NCBI GenBank assembly: GCA_905250125.1
Contig: CAJNOL010000135.1
Span: 62,001 to 126,000, forward strand
Direction: 5' to 3'
Length of the DNA: 64,000 bases
Origin: Rotaria sordida
Lineage: Eukaryota; Rotifera; Eurotatoria; Philodinida; Philodinidae
The first letter of the stretch is position 1, and each line of letters begins with the position of its first letter. This document shows positions 12,701 through 26,100 of this stretch, piece after piece. The position numbers were made by a program, and so were the translations under genes. Under the pieces are notes generated by a model. The model searched no databases, was not told where the DNA came from, and was given only the letters and a program-made list of their open reading frames with translations.

Positions 12701-15700
12701 AGCCATACACGTAATTTACGTTGAGTATCATTAAATATTGTTGGTAATAATGATAAATAATTTGTACCTGGTAATGGTTGTTCTAAATAACAAAAAACAC
12801 AAAAACAAATAGAAATTTTTCTTGTTCTTATTTATCTTATTCATACAAAAGAAGAGGGAAAAAAATCAACAATATGGAAATAAGTGTCTCCCTTAGAGAA
12901 ATACGTGAATAGCAAATAAATAAACCATTAACCCGAAAAAAAACATTGTTTAGATGAAAGGAAAGAATGTATTCAGGACAAAAAATAATATCTAAATATA
13001 ACCTACCATGAATATGTCTTAGTGATGATGGACTTGTTGTTTCATAGTTATGTTGATAATGTGCTGATTCATAATTTCCATTTTGACCATAATCATATGT
13101 GTCAGTAGCACTTGTACGTATTTTTCGTGTAACAGATGATGAATGACTTTCACGATAACGTCGTTCATATTCACTATCTTGTTGTGATGATGGCTGATCA
13201 AATACTTCAACATATGATTTTACACGATATTTATCTGATGCTAAATCCGATAAACCAGTGTTATACGATCCATCATTACCACCAAATGTATAAATATTTG
13301 TTAAAGTAAAAACACTACCATTTTCACCAATTGATGGACCTAGATTTGTTGTTGTTGTTGCTGCTGTTGTTGTTGCTGTTGATAATTGATCATGTATTTC
13401 TGTTTGATTTGGACTTATTGGAACTGATGAAATACCTGTTTGACGAAACGATGTTACGTTCGAACCAGTTGTAGTTCCTGATGATTGTTGTTGCATATGT
13501 TCGACAGGAATAATTCGTTCACCTATATCAGATAAAAACATAACTTAGTAGAAGATAAGAAACTAAACAGAAGACTATGTTATATCTGATAGATAGAACT
13601 ATCGTATTGCAAACGTTCGAATAATAAGCAAAAGAAAATATATGATATTAATACGTGACGTACACGCATGGGGGAAAAAAAATAGTAACCAGAAGTCTGT
13701 GGAAAACAACAAAATAACATAGACACGCAATCAAATATAGAATTGACATCAACTGTTACACTACAGTAACTCATAAACAAGACAGAGAGACCGGCTCGTT
13801 CTCTATTCGTCCTACTTCATCTTCCATTTTTTTTTTCTTACTAGCCAACGAAGTGACACAGCTACAAGTCGTCGCCGTCGAGGCGACATACAAAAGAGCA
13901 TGCATAGATGTTCGTATTGAAGAATGACATCGTGCAACAGATGACATGGATAGAAAGAAAGAACTTTCTTTCTCTCGTTTTTTTTTTTCTTTCTTTTACT
14001 TGTTCGCTTACTAGGACGAAGTAAAATTCGAGCAGCATCGTTTGCACACAAATAGACGCACACACACACAGACACACATATAGACAGTGTGAGAACAAAT
14101 CCAAATTTACTAACGACAATCTTACTCTCGCATTCGTTTGTCTTATTGTCCTTGCGGTTTCTTTTTTTTTTCTATGTGGTTGTCGCTCTCTACGCTAAAC
14201 GATCATGTACAAAGTTGACAATTCCGATCATGGCAATGACAATATATGTATATATATATATACATATATATGTATACAAATGAATATGTACTTTTCATAT
14301 ATGCTGATTAGTCTTATATATGTTCAATATAAAAAAATATCATGAATACTTGTGCCTATATATACAATAGCGGTATAGAAGAAAAAAGAGAAAAAAAAAG
14401 TAGAAAGGCTATGTAATAATTTGTGAACTAAAGAACACGAGTCAGTAAAGATAGCCTCGTTTTGTCCTTTCTTTTCCCTTCCTTCCTTTATTTCGGTCAG
14501 ATGCATTGATGGTGACCTAAATGCATGCTAACGTACGTACACTCGTTATGCCGCCCTTTAATCAACGGCAGATTTGTGATTGAAGCAAAGCTAAATAAAA
14601 GCTCGATAATGAGACAGAGGTCGATAGTGAATAATAATGAAATCATACGCAATACATTTAAAGAGGAAAAAGAACAAATACATCAATACAATCATGATCA
14701 CTACTTACGTATTCGAGAATGTGTTTCATCCCATGAACGTAACAAATCATTTGTACGTTGTATAGTATTTGTATCAAAATGATCAGCCATACGTTTTAAA
14801 TGAGCAAGTCGTTCGTTATATGTTTGAAAATTTGTTAATTTTGCCTATGAAAAAGAATAGAAAAAAAACAATAAATAATAAAAATGAATTAATTTCTTTT
14901 CTTCTTTTTACAAATAACAAGAATAAAAATTCGACTCTTTTTTTTTTTTTGTCTTTCACTCAAATTCAAAAACAAAAGTGAAAATAGTAACGAACTTGAG
15001 ATAGATATAATCAAGGTTTCTTACACGTTTCGTCAATCCAGTATATGTATGTATACAAATATCGTGAGGTGAATGAAAATGCAAATAACTAGTTATAAGT
15101 AACGTCTATATGTATGTGCATGTCCCATGAAAAAGCGGAGAAAATGTACGATTAGAGCGATGAGTAGAAAAAAAAAAAGCGTTTTTGTAGTAGTGACTGG
15201 CTGACTGACTGACTGACGAGAAAAAATGTAAATGACAGGAAAGAGAAAAGACGAGAATATAAAAAAAAAATAACAAGAAAAAAAAAAAAAACCACAATGT
15301 TGTTGTTTAAACATTTTCGATTGATGATTTGTTGATCTTTTTCTTTTTTTTTATTAATAATAATAAGAATAATAATAATAATTTAATGAATAAATGAATC
15401 GAAGGAAAAATCGATAAAATCATTCATTATTGCTTTCGATTTGATAGATTGTTGTATGTTTTATGTAGTTTTTCTTCTTATCAAGTTGCCTTGTATTTAT
15501 ATGATATTATCAAACTCTTGTTGTCGATTAGGCGACGATATCATCGCTCAATCATCCGTCTTATATTAGTTATTGAGATATACATATTACGCTATGTATG
15601 CCGTCCACAAAAAATAACCATTAGAGAAACTATCTTCACACCATTAAATCTATACCAACAGGGAAAGAGAAAAAAAAAGGGCAACACCTGCCAATTATCG

Positions 15701-18700
15701 AATAACTTATTGGTACATTATGTGTATATGTACATATACATTTGATCTGTAAGTATGATGTAATATCATACATCATTTAATTAATATAATTTTTATTCTA
15801 ATTAGTCATACCTGATATTCAGTATTTGAATAAGATAATGGTGTTGAATCAAGCCATGTTTGATATTCATTACGTATTTTAATTAATTCTTGAATTTCAT
15901 CATTAAATTTTGATTGTTCAATATCTTGTTCATATTTAAGAATTTGTTTATGAAGTTCTTGCCATCGATTTTCTAATATTTTTAATGTTGATTCATGTTC
16001 ATTCGAATCTTCATTTGCTAAAAGAAAGAAAAAAAGAAAAAAACCTAACATTTAATATACAAAAAAAAAAATGAATATATATATATGCATAAATAAATCA
16101 AATATTTACCATCTTTCAATTGTTTGGTTATGACATTTCCTGTTTGAATAAGAACTTTAAATTGATCATCATATGATAGATATTTTGTTTTAACTTCCTA
16201 AGAAAAAGAATTTGAAAAAACAAAAAAAAAAAAAATGAAACTTTTTTGTATTTACTTGAATAATATGTTCTCGTTCATGCAATTGTAATTGATTCACTGA
16301 TTTTTCATCTAATATTCTTTCAATATTATCAATCCAATCAATATATTTTCTAGCTGATAAATCAAAATCTGATTTTAATGTATTTTCATAATTTATTTTT
16401 TGCTTTTTATTTATTGAATCATCTGGAGTTTGATCAGTTGTTATTATTGTTTCTTCAACGACTGTTGTTGTTGTTGTTGTTGTTGTTGGTTTTTGTGCTA
16501 CATCAGTAGTTGGTTTTATATTTGTTTGAGCATTTTTTTCAAAATTTACACTCAATTTTTTTAACTAAGATTGAAAAAAAGAAGAAAAAGAAATTTTTAT
16601 TATACGAAAAAAAAAAAGATATATATATGTATTCACTTTTGTTGAACATTGTTCAAGGTCATCAATAAGTTGTGCCCAACGTTTTTCAAAATTATTTATT
16701 TGTTCATTTAAAATTTTTAATTCATTTGATGTTGTACTATCATAAAATGTACTAAGAATTTTTAAACTATTATCTAATGATAGAATTGATTGACGTATAT
16801 CATTCATTTCTGATTCGGTTTTCTATAGATAAATAAAATATATTTCAAAAATAGAATCAATAGAAATTTATTTAAATATCAATCAATCAATAAAACTATT
16901 TTTACAATACAATATTCGTAAAATAATTAAATTAAGAAATAGAACATTCTCAATCATTGTCTACATCTAAAGTGTAATTGTTTCGACTGTAATGATTATC
17001 TGTTATTTACATTGCAACGAAATTAGATATGACATGATCATTCTTTCCTTGAGAAGACTTCATCTTTTTTTAATATTCTCAGCAGGAAAATAAAAGAATT
17101 AAAATATGAGTTGATACTACTTTCTATGGATTTTTTTCAAAAAACAAAAAAATGTTCGTCTTAATCAGTTATTGTTTTTTTTCTTTTTAGCGTACATTTC
17201 TAAATATTCTATTTAATTTGTAATATCTTCCAGAAGAAAATAATTTCTAATCCTAGGAATGGTTTTTTTCTATGCTACTAGAGTTATAATTATATTTAAG
17301 AGAAAGTACTTCAATAAAATTTACATTTATTTGATGGATTCAAGTATCATTGATTATATTTACTAAAATATTAATATCGATTTGTTCAAGGATATGTGAA
17401 ATTTAAATCCAAAATTCAAAAAAAAAAAGAAATTTATTTGAATTTTATATATTCAACATCATAGTTTTTTCGGGTTTCATTTATAATAAAAATCAAATAG
17501 ATTTCTTTCGATTATTTGAATCTTTTTTTTTTGAAGGTTATCATAGAATATTTGTTAATTTAAAACAAAAAAAAAAAAAAAAGAGAGAACTATTTAAATG
17601 AAAAATATTTAACTTAAGAAAACAATATATATATATATATATATTATATGTATAATGAACAATTGAAATTTATTTTTCAATTGATTACCTGAATTGAATG
17701 AACTTGTTGCATAAGTATATCAGTATTACTAATATTTGTTTCTGATTTCATTTTATTCATTTCATTTTCTTTATCTATTAACCATTTATCAACTTTATTA
17801 AGATTTAATTCAATTTGTTCAAATTCAATTTTAACTTCTTGTAATTGTATCCAACGATTATGTACAAAATTACATATATGTGCCCAACGTTCACTTAAAT
17901 TTAATAATTTTCCTTCGATTTCTGTTGATGTATATGTTGGTGATATTTGATCTTCATCATTTGATGACGTATCATCAACAACAATAATCATATTTTGTAA
18001 TGATTCAGTTGTAATTTGTTGTGCAACAAGTTCATCTTGTAATTGAGCTAATTGTTGATATTGTCGTTCAATACCTGATAAATTTGTTCCCATTACATCT
18101 AAATCTCTTGATATACGTTGTTCAGTTTGATATAACCAATTATCGAATGTTTCAATTTGATCAAGTTGAAGTTTCATTAAAGTTTTATGAAGACTATAAA
18201 AATTAAGAAACAAAATTGTTAAGCAAATTTTTTGACACTAAAAGATTTATATTAGAATTGATCTAGTTAAATCTTACAAGGGAATATACATGGAATTGTT
18301 GAATACTATTCGACTTCATAGGTTTATGTGAGGCTAAGAAAACGATTCAAACTCATGGTCTACTGATAAAGAGTTATAGTTGTTGTAATGAAATTTTTTG
18401 TGGAAAGCCCAAGGCAAAGTATGTTTTTCTCGAGATATTCAGTTTCCAAATAGACTTGATCACTATGTTCCATGGTTATAGATAAAATTCCAAGTAAAAA
18501 ATTCTTTACATTCTTAGTAAAAATTTCATTCAAACATCCATAATTATTTATCCAGACATCATTAGTCTGAAGAATTTTCGAGCTTTTCTGAATTTGACAA
18601 GGACCTATTCCTAGCAGACAAACAGTATACAACAGTTGGCCATAATCCCTCATTAGCATGACACATTATGACAGAAGAACTAGTGGAAATGATAAGAAAT

Positions 18701-21700
18701 CTATTGTTTACGTTTTCTATTGAAGGATATGTTTATGCGTCTATGAGGACACTTACTTAAATGTACCCTTGCAATTTTAATGTTTTTTTTTTTTGTCTAT
18801 AAATAATATATAGTACGCTAATAAAAATCTTCAACTGATTTGAGTTTTTGATTAAGCTACTGAATTTTAATCTAAAATATTGCAGATATAGAGAACTCAA
18901 TTAGTCTATTTTCCATAAAAATATACAAAAATAGTCTCTTCGACATATGAAGCTTTCAAAAAAAAAATGCATTCTGTATATTCTACCTATATAAAAGGTT
19001 TTCTATGTTGAAAGGTCTATATTTGTTCAAAACTTCTGAGTTTTTTTTTATGTAAGCTAGTCTAGTTGAGGTCTGTATATGTGCAAAAATTTAGATCAAA
19101 ATTTGAAAATATGAGAATTTTAGAAAAAATTTCGATAATTTAGTCAAATCTCAATAGGAATCCAAGTCTTATTATGCAGCATCTATAGACAAAAAAATCA
19201 TTGAAATCGGAAGTGGAGCTTCTAACGAGGATTCTCTCATTAGTATAATTTTAATAAAAAAATTTAAGCCATTTTTATTTAAAAAACCTAAAGTATGATA
19301 AGTAAAAAAAAACACTTTTCAATGTTTTTTTATTTCCTATGTTTTTCGAATGAAAATTCAATATCTTACATTGATTGTCTATCAAGTGATTTTGAACGTA
19401 ATAATTCCCATCGGTGATTAAGAACTTTCATTTGTTCTTTTATTTCATTTTCTTCTCGTGGTTGTAAATTAATTTTATGTGTTCGTAATAATTGATTTCC
19501 TTCATGAAGTATATCACCAATTTGATTTTGATCTTTTGTTAAACTAACCATAAACTCCTTTAATAAAGTACGAAAAATAAAACATACAAATAAATTATTT
19601 ATAGAATTAAGATTTTTGTTTCTTTACTTCATGATTTTGAAATTGTTCTTTAATAGTTTTTAAATCATTTGACATAGTTTTATCTTGTTTATCAAGTTCA
19701 TCTTCAAGTTTAAGAATCCATTGAAGTATTCTTTCAATATTTGTTTTAAAATTGTTCAATTGTATTAAATCATTTTCTGATAGAGACTAAAAAGAACAAA
19801 GAATTTGTATTAAAAAAAAAAAAAAAAAACATAATTAAATTTCTCAAACCTTTATCTCCGTTGTATTATCACTTGTAATCGTCGTCGTCGATGGTTCAAT
19901 TTTCTCATTATCTTCGATCACAATATTACTTGATGGTAATTGTTGAAAGAGACACATTACATACATTAAAATAGATTTTCTATCAGGATAATCTGAGAGA
20001 AGATCTAAAAAAACAAAAACAAATGAAATAGATATGAGAATGTATATATATATATTTGTAGTGTTATTCAAACCTTCAACATCAAGATATCGATCAATTT
20101 TGAAACTATTTTTTGCTACACTAAATGCATTTTCAAGATTTTTAGCTTGTGTATTTTGTAAAAGATCGTCATAATCAAATAAATCTGGACGAAACTTATG
20201 AATTAATGCATTAAAAGCAAGACCATCTTGCCAACTACGTGTAAAATCATTAATTGTTACACCTTTATATCTAAATTCAAAATTTATTATAAAAGATTTC
20301 TTTGTTTTGTTTTTTTTCTTCCTAACCCTTTTGTTTGTTGTTGACACCATGAAAGAAGAAATTTTTCAATATTTGTCTGTCGTGAATCAGGTACAACAGA
20401 TTCAATAACATCTTTTCCTTGCCAATATTGAATAATTGACCATATTAATGCAAGTGTTAATTTTGGATTACCATCAACAATATCATTAGATGATATATTA
20501 AGAAGTTTAATCTATGATTGAACAAAAAAAAAAAAAACAATAACAACAATAATTCTATACTATTTAACAAAATATTATTTTCTTTCTCACTCCATGTTCA
20601 TTAAGTACAGCAATGACTTTATTAACATTTTCAATATGATGTACACGCATTTTACCATTTTCTCTTTTCTATACAAAAACAAAAATTAAAAGAAAAAAAT
20701 TTTTTTTTTTCTTTATTACATACATATTCATTCCCAGTAAGTATTTCCAATAATCGAAGTAGGACGACACCATCACGTAAATCTTGAAATAAATCTGTAA
20801 CAGCTAGTGTTGAACTTGCCTTGAATTATATATTAAACATATGATATATTATATAAGTATGAATAGTTAACTTACATTAGCTAATTGATTATTAACCCAT
20901 TTAGTGAATGCTTTCTTTTGAATATCTTCGCGTTCGTCTACAAAATAACGTCGAGTGGTAACCATTAATAATAAGAAAAAAAACGATACATAGTTTTTAA
21001 AAAAAAGTAGGAGAATGATTTTGTTTCGATGAAAAAGTTTTCAATATGATAAAATAAAATAAAAAATGAACGAAAAGATGTACTGTTAGTAGACAACCAA
21101 TGATTTATATTGTTTAATGTGACAAAGTTCAACATTCCTTCTTTTTTTTTTTTTACTCAAATATATAGGTAAAGATACGCTATAATTTAATGCATGCATA
21201 TAATGTCTCGAGTGAATGACCGAAATTTTTTGTTTTTTACGTAAAGATTGTCTGCATTAGAAACATATACATGAATGAGCACGTTGCCTGACAATACATC
21301 AAGATTGCTAACTTCGACTGATCAGTCAATGATAATGACAAAGAAAAATGTACAACTCATTTATCAAAGATCAATAAATATATAATAGTATTTTAAAAAG
21401 AAAACTATTAATAAATGTGATTTCTTTTTTTCTTTAGTATACAAGCCAATTATATTCGGAAAAACAAACAATATCATTTCTATTTCTTTGTTTTTTTGTC
21501 TATTAAAGAAAAACATATCATTCATGAACACATGCAAATCAACCAACTGTACAGTTATCACTAAACAAAAGTATGTAAGTGTTAATTTACTTTTGAATCA
21601 ACTACAATAGATAAGATAGTTATTTGTCTGTCTAGTATTTTTTTTTCTCTTTAAAAATGATAATAATAATAATGAAAAAAGGAATAATATAGTACATAAA

Positions 21701-22979
21701 ATATATCAATTTTGATAAAATTTTCTATAAATTTCTATTAAATAATAGAACAAAATAAGGAAAAAAGGAAATGTTATATATATATAAACTATTGTTCTCA
21801 TTCAAACAAAAGCCATTGGCAACATAATAAAACATGTCTTCCTCTTCAATTATATATATTTGTTGATTTGGTCACACATACTTTTTCTCAAGTAGATGCT
21901 ATATGATAATAATTCTACCCATAGGCAAAACCATACATATACATATAAACAGATGTTTTTTTCGAGTTCACAGTAGGCGTCGATTGAACTACATTAGTGA
22001 TCTTATGAAGAGATAGATGCATTGATAAAATAAAGATAAAAGAAGTTCTTTCAACCATCTTTCTTTCCTTCTATCTCTTATTGTATATACATATGTATAT
22101 ATATACAATAAAAGCTTATTTCATTTTCTGATCTCATCATATTATTTCAAATCATATTTGACTAACCAAAAATTTAAATTAATCAACTTACATGCAAGAT
22201 CCTCATCAACCGAACCTAATGGTTCATCCGTGTTTGATGATGACATCGTTAATCGTATAGACAAGTTTTTGTATAGTTGTTAACAAAGATTAGCGTGAAG
22301 GTCAAGTGTTCGATGAATTTTAATCAATAAAATATTGACTGCCCACCCACTCTCCTTCGCTTTCAAACATAGAAAGAGGTCGACGACGACGTCGATGATA
22401 ATAATAATAGTAATAATAATAATAATAATAACGAAGATAGAATAGTGGTATTACTTTTTGGCTGACGGTTTGTTATCTCTAATACCACAAAGAAGACACT
22501 GCTTTTCTTTTTCTTTTTCTTCTTCTTTTTCTTTTTCTGTTTTCTTTCGTTATTTGTATTTCACCGCAAGCGGCGATACAAAGATCTAACCCATTTCAGT
22601 GTAATTTCTATGCTTCTGTCTGTCTCGTCATATATTCCAATAACATCTATGCCTATCTTTTCATCACTCTGTTCTCTCTTTTACGCTTGTCTGAACTATG
22701 TATGTATGCCAAAAGAGAACATCGTCTTTTTCCTTTGGTTATCAAATAAGATGCTACTAGTACAACATTATTTCACGTGAGAAACTATAAGAATAAATCT
22801 ATGATAAGAAAGAAAATAAGAATGTAAAAAAAAAAGCAATGAACATGACGGTATAATATGACAAAAGAACTGTCCTTCTTCAAACCAAGGTTATTATGAG
22901 AACAATTATTACGTCCATCATCAAACTACACATATAATTGACAATAACAAGAGTAAGCAAATAAATAAGAAATTGTTGT

Positions 22980-23014
<35 letters not shown>

Positions 23015-23180
23015 GTACATATATATATATCTATGTAAAAAGAAAAAAAGATAAAAATAACTTACATTTTCGGTCACGTATAATTTGTTGAAACTGTTGT
23101 GCATCATCTTCATTAATATTACTTGTCATTGTAGTAGCTATTTCTGGTGAACTATTTCTTTGAGAAGGACTAGTCGACAT
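2895..23180 (-). CDS. DMD: Dystrophin, long N-terminal isoform ending in a novel tail (34 exons)
   Basis: Links F-actin to a submembrane scaffold in the family. In-frame exons: 23066-23180, 20876-20937, 20724-20819, 20591-20668, 20327-20511, 20074-20270, 19850-20004, 19628-19786, 19370-19557, 17689-18193, 16637-16822, 16256-16564, 16110-16197, 15812-16017, 14709-14844, 12403-12782, 12243-12344, 12002-12184, 10757-10900, 10470-10671, 10297-10400, 10080-10232, 9862-10023, 9667-9795, 8224-8397, 7997-8152, 7775-7942, 7531-7710, 5686-5817, 5452-5619, 4959-5279, 4633-4770, 4423-4548, 2895-3755. This gives 2,215 residues, against about 3,700 for vertebrate dystrophin. Two CH domains come first (YEREDIQKK, DIVDGNPKLTL, YPDRKSILMY). 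Dystrophin-type rod signatures follow: ISNDVEVVKDQF-like MSNDLKTIKEQF, RQSILHKTL, MIIVVDD, and a Thr-rich linker like hinge 2. Spectrin or nesprin is less likely because the CH2 end (KSILMYVMCLFQQLP) and first repeats match dystrophin best. No WW, EF-hand or ZZ domain is present in this product. Exon borders are read by eye. Confidence 0.88.
5906..6082 (-). CDS. DMD: Internal alternative first coding exon of dystrophin (short isoform)
   Basis: An ATG at 6080-6082 opens 59 codons (MKTGVIRSTSSHSEP...) ending in frame at a CGTAAG|gtatta donor, which joins the phase-0 acceptor at 5817. Upstream, a splice acceptor (ttgtcttcag before 6105) is followed by a stop in the ATG frame, and a phase-0 read-through from the preceding rod exon also meets a TGA. 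It therefore cannot be an internal exon and must start a protein. With exons down to 2895 it would give 640 residues lacking the CH domains and most of the rod. This resembles, in logic, the internal-promoter short forms of vertebrate and fly dystrophin. Confidence 0.65.
8723..9479. mobile_element. Fold-back (inverted-repeat) element in a dystrophin intron
   Basis: The outer ends match as inverted repeats (aatggatacgtgct near 8723 and its complement ending at 9479). The arms share long segments: sequence around 8905-9010 is repeated in reverse complement around 9305-9420, including gcctactgataaagag and tgtttaaatgatattttt. There is no coding capacity. Both arms hold a tRNA B-box-like ggTTCGAATCC, so tRNA-derived ancestry is possible. 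It sits in the intron 8398-9666. A related copy lies at 18255-18665. Confidence 0.7.
10901..12001 (-). other. 1.1-kb dystrophin intron, nothing recognised
   Basis: Separates phase-0 exons 12002-12184 and 10757-10900. AT-rich, with no ORF of note, no repeat structure and no alternative exon that I could support. Confidence 0.6.
13007..13541 (-). CDS. DMD: Optional 516-bp dystrophin cassette exon (or internal first exon)
   Basis: From a possible acceptor (gatatag before 13522) to the CATG|gtaggt donor at 13007 this exon is 516 bp, with phase 1 at both ends. It can therefore be inserted between exons 14709-14844 and 12403-12782 without changing frame, adding 172 residues. An ATG at 13539-13541, just upstream of the acceptor and in the same frame, would alternatively make it a first coding exon. 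The sequence is Ser/Thr/Tyr/Gln-rich and has no helical heptads, so it would act as a hinge inside the spectrin rod. Which use is real cannot be decided from DNA alone. Confidence 0.6.
16823..17688 (-). other. 0.87-kb dystrophin intron, nothing recognised
   Basis: Low-complexity AT-rich sequence with poly-A runs and a short (AT)n tract at its 3' end. No exon or element seen. Confidence 0.6.
18255..18665. mobile_element. Second, decayed copy of the same fold-back family
   Basis: Located in the intron 18194-19369. It shares ctattcgacttcata, ggtctactgataaagagtta and taatgaaatttttt-like segments with the element at 8723-9479. Its inner arms pair (agaaatttcatt... against aaatttcattcaaac...), but the right arm is shorter and more diverged. 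Confidence 0.55.
20938..22191 (-). other. DMD: Intron between alternative first exon B and the first CH-domain exon
   Basis: About 1.25 kb with poly-T runs and short AT repeats. It may hold promoter or enhancer sequence for exon B only if transcripts start downstream of it, which I cannot show. No further exon was found. Confidence 0.5.
22192..22246 (-). CDS. DMD: Alternative first coding exon B of dystrophin
   Basis: A second start exon encoding 18 residues (MSSSNTDEPLGSVDEDLA), ending one base into a codon at an AT|gtaagt donor. Joined to the acceptor at 20937 it completes a Tyr codon and gives ...EDLA-YEREDIQKK. The exon at 23066-23180 ends in the same phase and makes the same Tyr. Vertebrate dystrophin also has short alternative N-termini in front of the CH domains, so two promoters about 0.9 kb apart are plausible. 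Transcript ends are not visible from sequence. Confidence 0.7.
22984..23010. repeat. (TC)n microsatellite
   Basis: About 13 CT units (GA on the minus strand), immediately downstream of the donor of first exon A and upstream of first exon B. In this position it could act as a GAGA-type promoter element for exon B. That role is inference only. Confidence 0.85.
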
Positions 23181-26100
23181 AATTAAGAAATACAAAAAAA
23201 TAAAACCAGTGAATTATTTTAATGTTGTAAATGTTCGATTATATATATATATAGTTATTTAATATGAGTCATCGTATGCACTATGAAAAAATTTGTAATT
23301 TGTTGTCCTGTTTTTTCTCCCACACCTGTAATAGAAAAGAAACATAAGAAAAAAAAAGATTGCCATCAATATTATTCACGATTTTAAGGAGGCGAAGATA
23401 AAACATTCTTGTCAAATGATTAAAAAAAGTTTGATAATAAACTTAGCTGAATCAAAAAAGAAGAAAGAAAAGAAAAGAAAAAACAAATATTTTTTTTTTT
23501 ATTTGTATTTAAAACAAAGTTAATGATTAATTAATACGAATTTTGACCTTTTTACTGTAAATTTCTCAACCTTGATCGTTTATACGTGTTTAGAATTAGT
23601 ATAGATTTTTTGCTTTATTAAGATAAATATCTAAATATTTAAGAAAAACGAAAAACAAACAATTTATAGTTGATAATTATCATATAAGATAAAGACGAAG
23701 TCTTTTTTTGTATTATTCTATATATAAATAGCCAAATGCTTGGTATCGATTAAGGAATATTCAAGAAAATATGTAAAGAATTCCAAATTGATCTACTCAA
23801 CATAAGTATTATTAAGAGAAATCTTTATATATATATATATGACTTGCTTTCAATTCGTATCTATAATCTCATTCTTCACAAATGCAAATGAATTTTTATC
23901 TTTGATCTTTTTGTATGTGAAAAGACAAGAGAAAAGTTACTATTCTTTTCAATTTTAAAACATGTCACCACATGAAGTCGTATGTTGATTTCACAAGTTT
24001 ACAACAAATATTAATAATTAAAGACTAATACTATTGAAACAGTCATTATCAATAGTAGTATGTCAGAGCGCTCTCTTTCTCTCTTCTCTCCTTTGCTTTC
24101 TTTTGTACTGTTCATATTTTGCATGCACAATCAATCGTTCTCGCTCTGCACAGCCATACAATTGGTATTTGCGATCAAGCGTTAAGCTTTTTTTTTTTAA
24201 AATACGTACGCCTATCCCTTCATACTCTCATCTTCATTTGCGTAACCGTTCGATCGTTGATTCAAAATGTGCATATAAGTTCTTGAACTACAAATAACAA
24301 CATAACTAAAATCACCCGCAATAGACGATAAAAGGAAAAAACGAAGAAGATTGAAGAGTGTATGTATGACGTAACAATATGTATAAGTGCAAATTGCAGC
24401 TTCGTAATCTTTCTTAAGGGTGGACGCGCGCGCATACGTTCACACATAAAAATTTTTTTCTTTGTTTCTTTTTTTTTCAATATATTCATTTTACGCCTTT
24501 AGGCAATACATGAGCTATGTGTATGGTGTGTCACGTTATTCAAGAGGCTATCAAACGAGATAGCGCTAATAATAAAAAAAAAGTAGAACTGAGAACATAC
24601 ATTAAAAAAATAAAAAATGAAATATCTTATACCTATCGAGACTATATTAATGAAATGTGAGAAGAGGTGGAGTTGGGCGGAACTATATATAAAATGAAAT
24701 ATGATCGTCGAAAACGAGTAAGACAGAAAAAGAAAAAAAAATTAAACATCATTCTGTATAATTAAAATTTGCAGATATATCTGAAGAATGTTTATCAATG
24801 AGAACTTATACATTACTAAACAAAATATAAATATAGAGTATCCTTGAAAATTCATTATAAGTATGTCATTGTCATAAAAAGAAAAAAAAAGTAGCTAAAG
24901 GTTACACACATACAAGTTCTTCAATAGATGATGATCAGCTATTTGTTGATTTCCCTTGAAAATAAAAATAGACAAAAAAATGCAGTTAAAGAATCACAAT
25001 CTATAAAACAGAAAGAAAAAAAAACGATAACTGTTATTGGCACCTGTTGCCTTTTCCCTATCATTTATTAAATATTTTAAATATAAACTTCTTGCGTATT
25101 ATAAAGTAATTATTGTTTTATGAGGATCAAGGAAAATAAAATAATAACAATATTCAACGTACCTATTCAAATGTACATATATGTAAATGTCTAGATGATG
25201 AATGCAAACAATGACCTGAAGATTTTTCTTTTTACGCTATTCTCTGTCAAGCAAACACGTGTATTTGTACTCTCTCCTCTCGTCTTTTTGTTCATCGGAG
25301 AAGGACAAGGAGAAAAAAGTGCGGAATAAAGCAAAAAAGCATTATTGCCACTGCCGTCAAACACGCTTTAGAATTGACTGAAAACTTTTTTCTCTTTATT
25401 TCTTTTCTCCATTCTCTTTCCTATTCTTTCACTGTTTTATGTTCTGTTTTTTGGCATTTTCATCTATTCATTCATTTTATTTCTCTTCCTTCTTTTCAGC
25501 TATTCGAGTGTCTCGCGTATATTACTATATAGTAAAAAAAGAAGAAGAAGAAGGATCAAAGTTTGAGGTGTAGCCGCCTCTTCTTTCTCTATGTCTCATT
25601 CGATCGTAAACTAAAGTTTGAACGCGATATGAAGTGATACAAATCACGGTCGACAAACGAAAAGATGATGTTCGTTCACACTAGTGTGTATGCATAGAAG
25701 ATGACAATTAAATAGGGCTCAATCTCAATCTGTCTGTCATACATTTCTCGTCTTATTATTATTGGTGAGACAGTCACAACGTTTGTATATAATGATACAT
25801 GAAAAGCAATCAAGTCGAGCTATGTGATCACAGGTCAAATGTAATGTTACAAGAATGTTTTTGTATATATATATATACATATAAACGATCATTGATGAAG
25901 TTTTATTCAAGTCTATCTATGCTTTTATTTTATTAAGGTAATATAATTATTGATTTGCATTATCTAAAAAGAAGTTTATTGAGTAGATTAGTTGAAGTGA
26001 ATTTATTAATGATATGAATATTGAACTGATGAGAAAATGCAAGATAAATGAATTATGAAGTTCTTTGACTATGTCTAATGTGTTTTTTTTTCTGTTTGAT

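Noticed and set aside
20074..20937. Paired CH domains could be spectrin beta or nesprin
   Set aside because: The CH2 end (YPDRKSILMYVMCLFQQLP) and the first rod repeats with the MIIVVDD and Thr-rich hinge segments match dystrophin order better than spectrin or nesprin.
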